Shown here: in pieces, positions 1 through 8,970 of the stretch
Layout of the letters: each line of letters begins with the position of its first letter
How positions within the stretch are numbered: the stretch's first letter is position 1
Source: Zasmidium citrigriseum
Lineage: Eukaryota > Ascomycota > Dothideomycetes > Mycosphaerellales > Mycosphaerellaceae
Direction of reading: 5' to 3'
Assembly: GCA_002786025.1 (NCBI GenBank)
Contig: NHNW01000027.1
Coordinates: 186,001-250,000 of the forward strand
DNA length: 64,000 nucleotides
Notes under the pieces: generated by a model
The model's database searches: none
The model's input: the letters and a program-made list of their open reading frames with translations, nothing else
Told to the model about the DNA's origin: nothing
Program-made: the position numbers and the translations under genes

Positions 1-1
1 A

Positions 2-196
2 GAATACATCAGCGAGACACTAATTGAAGGCTCATGGGACCCTGAAGAGTGCTTCGGGCTCTACGGGGAAGATTGGCTTGAAACCATGCGCCAAAATGGA
101 TATGCGTGTGTCACCAACACGAACGACTTGGGTACGACTTTGCAGAAACTCTTTGGGGTGCCAGGAGTCTACTCAAACGTTGAGTGCACGCGCTGA
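2..196 (+). CDS. 3' end of an unidentified protein-coding gene (partial)
   Basis: An open frame runs from the window edge to TGA at 194-196 and gives 64 residues, with local motifs such as GSWDPEECFGLYGEDWLE and FGVPGVYSNVEC. Composition is protein-like, with balanced charge and no low complexity, unlike the other frames here. The start and most of the gene lie to the left of the window. I do not recognise the family; two cysteines near the end and a Gly/Asn-rich tail are all that can be said. It may be the last exon of a spliced gene. Confidence 0.5.
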   Translation, partial: EYISETLIEGSWDPEECFGLYGEDWLETMRQNGYACVTNTNDLGTTLQKLFGVPGVYSNVECTR

Positions 197-698
197 GGTA
201 CAGATGAATTGTTCCCCAGATTGTACCAGACAGAGAAAGGGGTATTAATGGGTTGGTGCCCGAGGAAAAGCGTCGAAGAAGAATGAAGTGATGAGGGTGA
301 CTCAAAGAACTAGAAGACGAGTGCCAAAGTATAGGAGTCCTGTGAATAGTACCAAAAAAGATTTTTTCTACTGTCAAATCATTAGGAAAGGCAGGTTTAA
401 GATCACATCCTCAGTCTGGCGAAGTCGACACCCGCGAGTTTCCTAGCATCGCTGCAATCATTGAAGCGCTAGAGACGGCGAGCAATTGTCACGGTGGCTT
501 TTTTTCGTCAATGCCGACACCCGGATTTCTTCAGATCTCCCTCTTCACTGCTAGTTGCCCAGCCCGCTCGTCATTCACTTGCGCGATAGTCCGTGCTCTC
601 ACGCTAAGCCCGCGTCACCTTCCACACTGCCTTCGCGCAAACAAAACACCGCACACTTCACCTTCTGACCCAAAAGTCCTTGCACCGGCACCTACAGC
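197..698. other. Intergenic, upstream of the F-box-like gene
   Basis: No convincing coding frame. The last 200 bases before the start at 699 are rich in C and in CT tracts, as is common in fungal 5' leaders. This stretch should hold the terminator of the left-edge gene and the promoter of the next gene. Confidence 0.5.
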
Positions 699-2078
699 AT
701 GGACCGGCAAGACACCCTGTCAACAGCCGCTGCGATCCCCTCAAATCCACCCACCGCACCCAACGACATGTCGTCCAAACCCGCCGCCACCGCCGCGACC
801 GATGCGCCCGGCCTCTGCGACCTCGTACAAGAGATTTTCGACATGATCACCACAGACCTCGAGCTCCCCGATCTGCGGAACCTACGCCTCGTGTCTTCTG
901 AGATAAATGCCAAAGTCCTCGACACCTTTGCCAAAGCGCACTTCACCGAATACTCCCTGCTCCTCGACAATTTCGACAGCCTCGAGACCGCGTACAAAGT
1001 CGCCGCACACCCAATTCTCAGTCGATCGATTCGAAAACTCACAATCTTCATTGACCAGCTGGGCGTGCGGCAAGGCAGATACTTGCCTGACAAAATGGCC
1101 GACATGATGATCGGGAGCCTGCGTTCATCGGCGGTGCAGGTTCCTAAGAGTGGGGATCTTTTCTACCAGATCCTCGATCGAGCTCATCGGACGGTGATGC
1201 CCCAGCAGGGCCCGGAGGAGACATTCAATATGCTCACTTCCATCTTCAACGCCCTGGTGAGTCTCGGCAGTGTCGAGGAGGTCGAGGTAGCGGTGCATGT
1301 CAAGGAGCGCGAGCGCCAGACACGACTGGTGTTGAAGGCCGAGCAGTTTAGACCCCGTTTCGGTCGCTTCGGCTACCTTGTTCCACCAGTTACGGATGAG
1401 TGGCCATTGACTGTAGTGGCAAAGGCGATGTGGAGAAGCGGCTTCACCACCAAGGCTCTCAACATCAACATGAACTGGGACAAGCGCCTGTCTTACTGGG
1501 ACGAGGATACGAAGGACAGACGTTATGCGTATCGGTACTGGGGCGTGTCCGTTGAAGCGGTCTCGACGAACCCTAACTTGCTGGAAGTCTTCAAGAAAAT
1601 GTTTCAGACCCTCGAGGAAGCGAAGCTCAACATCTGCACAGACGCAACATCTGCTGAGCGCGCAGACGTGTTCGCTTCGACACTCGCAGCGGCACCGATG
1701 CTCAAGATTCTGACGCTTCAGGCGTCCAGAAAGGGCAAGCATGGCCTTGCATTCCGAATTCCCCACTTCACGGAGGCTCTGCTTCACACGACGATTGCAA
1801 ATCTGCAACGTCTTTCTTTGAAAGGCTTCGAAGTCCACCTCCCCAGCCTGCTTGCCTTCATCCAACGTCACGACAGACTCGAGCGTCTTGACCTGGACAC
1901 GGTGAAGCTTCTCGGTTGCGCAGGTATCATCAAGGGGAATATGATGTCGGCGACTCGCTTCGACAAGGTATCTACACGGGGAGATACCACTGACCAGTCA
2001 GCTAGGGCCCTGGAGAACGAGTTGCGAGAGGCGTGCGATCTAGCGGGCGAGTATCACCAGATCACCGCGGTGGCGTAG
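699..2078 (+). CDS. F-box-like domain protein
   Basis: Single-exon protein of 459 residues. Around residues 41-75 the segment LVQEIFDMITTDLELPDL, followed by RNLRLVSSEINAK, matches the fungal F-box pattern (Leu/Ile-Pro-type helix, then LRxxLRLVSKxxN). Such proteins dock on Skp1 in SCF ubiquitin ligases through the F-box and bind substrates with the rest. The remaining 380 residues have scattered Leu-rich helices, for example LERLDLDTVKLL near residue 395, as in fungal F-box proteins with degenerate leucine-rich repeats. The start is the first ATG of the frame. The canonical Pro of the F-box is replaced, so the assignment rests on the helix pattern. The substrate is unknown. Confidence 0.7.
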   Translation: MDRQDTLSTAAAIPSNPPTAPNDMSSKPAATAATDAPGLCDLVQEIFDMITTDLELPDLRNLRLVSSEINAKVLDTFAKAHFTEYSLLLDNFDSLETAYKVAAHPILSRSIRKLTIFIDQLGVRQGRYLPDKMADMMIGSLRSSAVQVPKSGDLFYQILDRAHRTVMPQQGPEETFNMLTSIFNALVSLGSVEEVEVAVHVKERERQTRLVLKAEQFRPRFGRFGYLVPPVTDEWPLTVVAKAMWRSGFTTKALNINMNWDKRLSYWDEDTKDRRYAYRYWGVSVEAVSTNPNLLEVFKKMFQTLEEAKLNICTDATSAERADVFASTLAAAPMLKILTLQASRKGKHGLAFRIPHFTEALLHTTIANLQRLSLKGFEVHLPSLLAFIQRHDRLERLDLDTVKLLGCAGIIKGNMMSATRFDKVSTRGDTTDQSARALENELREACDLAGEYHQITAVA

Positions 2079-2305
2079 AAGTTCTGGACTAAGTCGAGGG
2101 AACTTCAGGCATACTCGTTCTGGAGTCGGATTGAGAAGAACAAAGAGGGTACAATCGAGAGAATGACTGCTGGATCAAGAATTCGTTGTGAAGGGCTTTT
2201 CGTATTGTGTCGTATTGTCACAAGAGTCGGGGAAAAGTACTGTACACCCGAAACCATAGCGCCGAGAAAATGCATCCACGTTGCAGTCGTGCAGGTATCA
2301 AAACA

Positions 2306-2805
2306 TCAATCCCATCTTTCTGAGTGTCAGTATATGCCACGCTGCTGTGCCGCTCGGTCCTTCACTCACCCTTGGTCCTTTTGCCGTACTATATCGCCTG
2401 CGTTTCCTTTTTGCTTGCCCGTCTTTCCTCCTTCGACCACTAACCGATCCAGCTGGAAGAATTGTGATACGACGGTTTGTCTCTGCATCACGGTATATCA
2501 GCCTCTGTCCAGCGTGACATGCCCATAATCTTCTCGATGCACTATCACTCCATCTCTTGCCACATGTATCTCTTCTCGCTATCTCTTCATGACCAACTCA
2601 CCTTCAGTACCTGCAACTCCTTCAACCCTTTCTGCATCAATTCCTGCACCCTCCTCGCATCCGACTCGGTACTATGCTCGCGGAAAGCATCTCGCGTCCT
2701 CCGCTTGGCGTACTCGCGGAAATTGTATGCGGCGAACTGTCGTCCTTGCCGGAGGAGGGAGCGATAAAGCGATCGCACTTCGAAGGCGGTGGTCTGCGAC
2801 ATCAA
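2306..2805 (-). CDS. ISD11: ISD11/LYRM4, LYR-motif Fe-S cluster biogenesis factor
   Basis: Three exons on the minus strand: 2602-2805, 2370-2482 and 2306-2315, giving 327 nt or 108 residues. The protein begins with a short leader and [20 protein letters not shown], the LYR motif and helix of ISD11, then [15 protein letters not shown], which is near-invariant in fungal homologues. ISD11 binds the cysteine desulfurase Nfs1 and acyl carrier protein in the mitochondrial matrix and stabilises the complex that supplies sulfur for Fe-S clusters. The second exon carries [18 protein letters not shown] and ends in KDQG, and the 10-nt last exon adds Trp-Asp and the stop. Reading through the first intron would end after four extra residues, so splicing is needed. 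Confidence 0.9.
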
Positions 2806-3226
2806 GGTGTTTTCTGATATCGATCGATTCGGGCGGGAAAGGGGGCGGGGGGCGAGTGGGATGGCGAGAGATGTCTGGTGAGGGTGAGTGAATGTTTGGG
2901 ATGGAGAGACGTCATTCGCTTGCGGACTTTGGCCGCGGAGGTCCGATGTCCGATCCGAGATGTTGAGGCCTGAGGCAGGTCTTGGCAGATTGGGAGGCGG
3001 GAGAGCTGGACTTCACGCTGTACGACGACACGCGCGCATTGCATCGATTATCAACACTCCCGCCGCATCCTCATCAATTCGACGTATTCTTTGACGCGAT
3101 TGCCTTTCTTTTGGTTCAAGCCTCCATCAATATCGCAAGCGCATGCGCATCTTACCCACTCCGCCGCCGTGAAACCTCGACAACAAACGCAGCCGACAGG
3201 GCCTGCGTCTATCCGCCAATCACGAA
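2806..3226. promoter_or_regulatory. Divergent promoter region between ISD11 and the 3.2-kb gene
   Basis: About 420 bp separate the ISD11 start (2805, minus strand) from the first plausible ATG of the rightward gene (3227). No supported reading frame lies within. A G-rich run occurs near 2840-2860. I see no clear TATA box or known operator. Confidence 0.4.
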
Positions 3227-5146
3227 ATGGCCACTACGGTACGTCGTGTGTCTTTTGCTTGTCTGGCAGGCGTAACGCGACCTCGATTCGCCCTGTGCTT
3301 ATGCGCGTTGGGCGCCCATGTTGGTTCTTCGAGGATCCTGGTGGGAACATGGCCCAGAGCTTCGGTACCCAGCGAAGCATAAGATGGCGTTTCACGCGTG
3401 ATACGTTCTGGATTACCACTTACCCATTTCTTGTTTGCTTGGAACTGGTCTTTTGACCTTGAAATCGCCACTTTCACTTGCCACCCGAGTACACACTTCC
3501 TACATCATTCGACTAACATGTCACTCCTTGAACAGTACCGCCCGCCCGGCCGAAGCAACAGATCCGGCCGGTCCAATGCGGATGCCGACGTATTCGAGGG
3601 CCTGCCTGTGAAGCAGTGGAATCAGGCATACTCTCGAGTATCTCTTGCGCCGCCAGTATCTGAAAGCCAGAACCCCGAGGACCAGAAATGGGCGGACCCT
3701 CCCATGCCACGTGACTATCAGTTACTCAACCCTTGGACACAGCAACTACTACGCCTGGCGCGATCTGGTAAAGTTGGAACGAAGCGAAAACAGGACCCCG
3801 ACATCATTGACGAGGATAAGCCCGAGGATGAAGTGGTCGAGGAAGTCGCGAAAAATCACGTTGACGAGCGTGGTTATATCGCCAAGAAATGGAGACAGGT
3901 CCCCGAACACCTTTTAGAGCCGGAGCATAAACATTTTGAATTTCTTGCGAAGCGACGAAGAGGACTTCCGAGTCTTTACGGTCCCGAACAGCAGAATGGC
4001 GCACATGTGGCTATGCGTAAGACGAAGGTGCAGAGGACAGGCGCTGATGGAGAGATCGCACTTTACGAAGTGCTGGTGCCAGAAGGCCAGGCTATTGAAG
4101 GCGAAGTGACCGAGTCTACTGAACTCGCCGATGTCAAGCCGATCGTTGCAGCACCTGGAACGGCTATCGAGGGTGTGGGTATTGCCAATGACGATGGCGT
4201 TCTTGTCGCCGAGCACCTCAAGCCTGCCGTTGCACCTCGGAGGAACAGGCCTCCTCCTAAGAAGAAAGGCGGGCCAGGACGAGGCAAAAAACGTGTCACG
4301 TTTACGAATCCCGACGGGAGCACGTACACGACTGTGGTGCCGAATGCGACCAAGATTGTGCCTCAACCTGGTCAGACAGTCAAGCATGTTGCGAAAGGCG
4401 AGGAAGCTAGCGCGGATGTCACGGCTGAAGAGGCGGCTGCGCACCAACAGTCGCAACCAGAAGGTGAAGAAGGGTCTGGAAGTGATGATGGAGAGGATGA
4501 TGGAGATGACGACGAGGATCGAGAGGAGGGCGAGCTTTCCGAGGATGATGCTCCTGGGACTGGGGCTGCCACGCCAGCGAAGCCCAACACGCCAGCTAAG
4601 AATGGGACGCCAGCTCTTCCTGCGCAGAATGGAGACGGCGAGCCGATGGAAGATGTCAAGCCGTCTGAGCCCGCTGAGCCAGAGAAGGCTGAGGAGCCGA
4701 AAGCGGAAGAAGTCACGGAGACCACTCTGGAAAAAGAAGAAGAACGTGCGCCTGCAGAACAGCCAGCAGAGAAGATGCAAGAAGACGAGCCGCCCTCAGA
4801 ATCGGCGCCAGCGCCAGTGCCAGCAGAAGACGACAAACCGCGAGACCCATCAAGTTCGCCCGAAATGCCCCTCGCCAGGACCAACCACAGCAGAAGCGAG
4901 TCGATGGTCGATCCTCCGCCGGTGTCTCTGGACGACCAAGAACCTGCCGAACCCGTCGCGCCTGAGGCTGAACCGGAAGCGAAGAAATCTGCGTCCCCGC
5001 CCAAAGACCATGCTCCTCCCGTCGAAGAACCCGAGAAAGTCGAAGAAGGAGACGGTGATGAGGACCTGTTGGGGAATCTGGAGAAGCATCTTGGCGGCGA
5101 GGAGGAGAAGACGGGGGCGGACGCGGAGGCGGAGGGTGAGGCTTAG
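3227..5146 (+). CDS. Conserved fungal protein with acidic low-complexity C-terminus, probably nuclear
   Basis: Preferred model: exon 1 3227-3238 (Met-Ala-Thr-Thr, then donor GTACGT) and exon 2 3536-5146, with a CTAAC branch site and CAG acceptor just before 3536. The unspliced alternative starts at ATG 3518 (MSLLEQ). Both enter the same frame at YRPPGRSNRSGRSN. The first 170 residues are well ordered and contain PMPRDYQLLNPWTQQLLRLA and LAKRRRGLPSLYG. The middle has basic stretches (PPPKKKGGPGRGKKR) and the last 250 residues are almost wholly Glu/Asp/Pro/Ala. The mix of basic patches and an acidic tail suggests a chromatin or nuclear protein. I do not recognise the family by name. Confidence 0.75.
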
Positions 5147-6986
5147 ATGTCCTATTTCCACACGCTTGGATTCGCCTTGTGATTGTGACAGAGTTGTCGG
5201 GAATCGATGCACGTGTAAGAATATTCTTGTCGAGAACGGATAAGACGGAGTGTACAATTCTTGAATACTGCTCGCGAGGAATGGAAGCATGTTCACCCTA
5301 CCGCCAACCCCGAGTTCGAGAACATTGTTGAGGCGCAGCAAGGCTGGCTGAAGACGATATTTTCGTGTGTTCTGGACGAGGAGCAGGGTCCGCTTGTGGC
5401 TTAATTGTTGTGGCGTTCTGTATCTCGCTGTCTTTTGCTTTGAGGTCTGTTTGAGGCTTCTGGACTGATTTGGACACATGTGTTGGGTAGGAGATCAGAG
5501 ACAGGGAAGAGGGTTGGTAACGTTGTTGCAGGGTGTTCAGCCAGCCCTGGGAAGTGTGGTGGAGTGGGTATGTTTTGGATGGAACTCGAGGGAATTTGTG
5601 CATAAGGAAGCAGACAAGAATGCTCGCACTACTCTCCCGATGACTTCTTGAACGATATGTCGACCTAAATTATACAGAATCCGTGGTAGTTCCTCTGTAT
5701 TTGCGTTGACTTGGTGAAGAGCTGTTCCTATTCGTAGAGCACATCCCTGTTTTGGATGAGCTTAAGTCGATTAAAGTTGTGTAGCGCGACAGGGGGCCAC
5801 TTCTCCTCTTCTGACCTCACGCGCTCCATCCAATTTCGTGGCGCTGCAACACCGACCTGTCACCAACGCCCGCACCGCCCGGTCCCCGGAGTGGAGATTC
5901 GATGGCCAGTCGACCTTCGTTCGAGAACTGCGTGGATGAGTGGATGCTTGCGCAAGATCTCCGCGCGGCGAATCGGAAGTCGATGTTGTGTTTTCGAATC
6001 TCTATTGTGTTCGATAGTCGCAGACTCTTCGTACGCTGCAGTACTGGAGAGGCAAGACGCGACGATTTCGTGTTTCCTGGTCGCTGGTTGCTTCATCAAT
6101 CTAACCTTGCCCGTCAACAAGCTCTGTGGGAATTGGAGCGTTTGGTCTTGGCCGTGAGCAGGGGAAATTGGGTGGCTCCGATCTTGTCCCAAAGAGCCGC
6201 GAACCGGTTCGGTTGTCAAGTTGCAGAGCACGTGGAAGTTTGGTGCTCTCCGGATCGCCCTGCAGTAGACGCCGTTGGGTACCACTGTCTTTCGTATCAG
6301 CTTGGACCTCCTTCTAGACTTGGGCTGGGCCGGCAGTTCGCTATTGAGCACCACCGGAGCAAGATGAGGACGGCAGACTGACCAATGCTTTTACGCCTCT
6401 TCAGCTGAGTACCGTACCACAGTTTGCTATCTTGCATTTCATGGCGCTGCAGTTGCTTTCGCTAATAGGCAATAGTCTTTGCGATATGTGTATACGAGGC
6501 GTCGATGGCTGTGGCGACTCATCACCACCAATCGATGCGGAATCGCCGTCGTGGTGGCTTCGATGCTTGTGCGTTCAAGCATTTCGACTTCGAGATCTCA
6601 GCCAGACCAATCGCATCGCCTTCCCATCTCCTACTTTTGCTCGAGGCCGGACACTATAGCCGTTGAACGGCGTGGTAGTGGGATCCACCAGCCGTTGACA
6701 CCTCCCCAGAACTAGAACAGACTATCTTCGCTTCGACCACGGAGAGCCCGCACCGGCGAACGGGGCCACTGGCCAGGCTCACCTGATGCTAATCACAAGC
6801 AGAGTTATAAGACCCTTCCTCCCTCCATCATCCTCACACCCCAGCAGCAGCAACAGACTTTCCAAGCTTCCAGCGTTCCGCTACCCACACTCGCTTTACC
6901 CACGCTCACCCGATACACTCGTTCAACCAGCGGACTCAATCAACCCACCAAGCTTCTCCAGCTCAATCAACAACAAAGTCGTCAAG
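5147..6986. other. 1.8-kb intergenic region
   Basis: Several overlapping frames of 75-210 codons occur on both strands, but none has motifs, hydrophobic segments or splice signals that make it credible. The last 200 bases before 6987 are CT/CA-rich with many cytosines, as expected for the leader of the strongly expressed-looking secreted-protein gene that follows. There is a TATA-like stretch (TTATAAG) near 6806. Confidence 0.45.
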
Positions 6987-7770
6987 ATGCAATTCCTCCC
7001 TGCCGCCGTCGCCCTTTTCGGCCTCGCTGCCGCTATGCCTGGTGAGTATGGCAAGCCTACCAAGGACTGCCATACCACCAAGACTTGCAAGGCTGTCTAC
7101 CACACCTCGACCAAGACGATCCCATACGAGGCTGTGAAGACTGTTACCGTCACTGAGTAAGTTAATCGTTTTGGCGCAAGCCGAGTTGCTGGCGAAGGCG
7201 GTTCGACTAGATATTCAAGATTGTTCGCTGACATTTGCTCTCCAGGTACAAGCCCGTCACCAAGACCACCGAGGTTCCCAGCGAGTACACGGTCACCAAG
7301 TACAGTATGTATCGATCCTCGTTCTCCTGGCGTGATTGCAGAACTCATATCGAGATCTTCGAAGGCTCGGTCGCGGTCGCAGTCACAGTCAATGTTGGAC
7401 TTTGGAATTGGATCCAACGAGGCTAACAATGAATTAAGTCCCATCGACCTACATTTCCACCTCGACTTGGACGGAAACCCAGACGGTTCCATACACCACC
7501 TACTCCGTCAGCACGATCTGCACAACTACCACCGTCCCAGTCGTCTCCAGCTACACGACCTGTGTTACCGAGAGCTCCACCTGCCCAGTTACGACCAGCG
7601 TTCCAACCACCGTTACGAAGCACACTGAGGTTCCTTCGACCTACACCACGAGCACCCCATGCCCAGTCACAGAGAAGAAGACCTACAGCACTTACTCCAC
7701 CAGCTTGTGCACCGAGACATCCACGAAGTGCGCCAAGACTACTCAGTGCAAGGCCAAGGCCTACAACTAA
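6987..7770 (+). CDS. Small secreted Ser/Thr/Cys-rich cell-surface protein
   Basis: Three exons: 6987-7156, 7246-7304 and 7439-7770, giving 561 nt or 186 residues, with donors GTAAGT and GTATGT and acceptors CAG and AAG. Residues 1-18 (MQFLPAAVALFGLAAAMP) are a signal peptide. The mature part is dominated by Thr, Ser, Val and Tyr with regularly spaced cysteines, and TEVPS is repeated followed by Tyr-Thr (in TEVPSEYTVTKY and TEVPSTYTTST). It probably forms an extended, O-glycosylated surface or wall protein. I see no terminal hydrophobic GPI signal; the end is lysine-rich (KAKAYN). It could equally be called a cysteine-containing effector-like secreted protein. Each exon alone looks non-coding, so the gene is easy to miss. 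Confidence 0.75.
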
Positions 7771-8970
7771 GCGCCACCGCCTCCTTGCGCTTCGAGGACC
7801 TTTTCGGATCTTTTCTTCACATTAACGAACGTGACATGACGAGGAACGTCTTATAGATGGGCGCAGCAAAGTTATATCAACGCGTGGCATCGGGTTTTTG
7901 GAGCTTTGGGATGGTTGGATTGTCGAGCATCTTTGAAGCGAGCATTTGATGGGCCACTTACTATTCTACTGCTGCACCGCCAATTTAGGTAATTTGTAAT
8001 GGCTAAATGTCTAGTCAGGCTGTAGTATGAAGACTTGGTGACAAGTCGTCTATGGGACTGCCGCACACACTTTTCTCAGTTACCTTGCTTTCAAATGCAC
8101 TTGGCGAAAAATTACTTGCTCAGCTGACCCTCGCTCACAGCCTCGCCGGTTCTCATCTCGCTTGCTAACTCCCGCCAAGCCAATATTGTGGAGATTGGTC
8201 AACGGCCGGACTGAAGACGATTTTAGCACGAACTTCGATGAAGACACGTGAGGTTCGAATTCTGCTGTTCTCATTCATTTAAAGCATTCTCAAGCTGATG
8301 AAAGGTTTTGGGGGTTCCCACCGGAGCTCAAAGAACCCGGGATATACTCGACTCTGCTTGAATCTGCAGGACGTTGTCAAGAGAGCGTGGGAGGGCTATC
8401 CGAGGGGTTGATCATGTACTCCTTGTGAAATGGCTTTCCAGGACTCAACATTGCTACGACTAGAGACCTCACTGTTCATTGACTCATGTCTCTATTGCCT
8501 TCGATTGACCCTACCAGGGGCTGCATATCAACAAGTTCCCTGTTTCTCAATCCTAGTCGCAATTCCACCTGCGATCAAATGGCCAGCAGTTGGCTGAATT
8601 GATATTCGGGCTGTATTAAGTATTTACCGAATGAATGCAGCTCATATGGAACCTTTGTCATGTATCAATCAACCTTGATCAAATAGCGATCGGATTTCTT
8701 CTATCGAATGTTGAGAATACCCCATTCGTGTTTGTCTTTTGAGTCAAGATCATCTAGTCCGACAAAGTGATGAAGGGCTGCTTCACAATCAGACATGACC
8801 AAAATCTACAGCTATCCACAGCACGCATAATGCACTCCTTGGAAGTCCTCCTGGCATCCGCTTTCCACACAGGTCGGAGCGTTGCACAACTGGCGGTTTG
8901 CCCATTTGCATGGCCGGAGAGATCCATCATCCGGACATTCACAAGTCATCTTTACGACTCATTAGAATAG
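7771..8970. other. 1.2-kb intergenic region
   Basis: It lies between the stop of the secreted-protein gene and the stop of the leftward chitinase gene, so it should mainly hold two 3' ends. No frame with recognisable features; base composition is somewhat more AT-rich than in the genes. Confidence 0.45.

Noticed and set aside
4131..5243. 370-codon frame inside the acidic-protein gene
   Set aside because: It is a shadow frame of the Glu/Pro-rich coding sequence, giving Arg/Ser-rich low complexity.
5902..6381. 159-codon plus-strand frame
   Set aside because: It has a natural-looking composition in places but no motif, and an opposite frame of similar size exists at the same place.
8240..8275. 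T-arm-like GGTTCGAATTC resembling a tRNA
   Set aside because: No matching acceptor, D or anticodon stems upstream on either strand.
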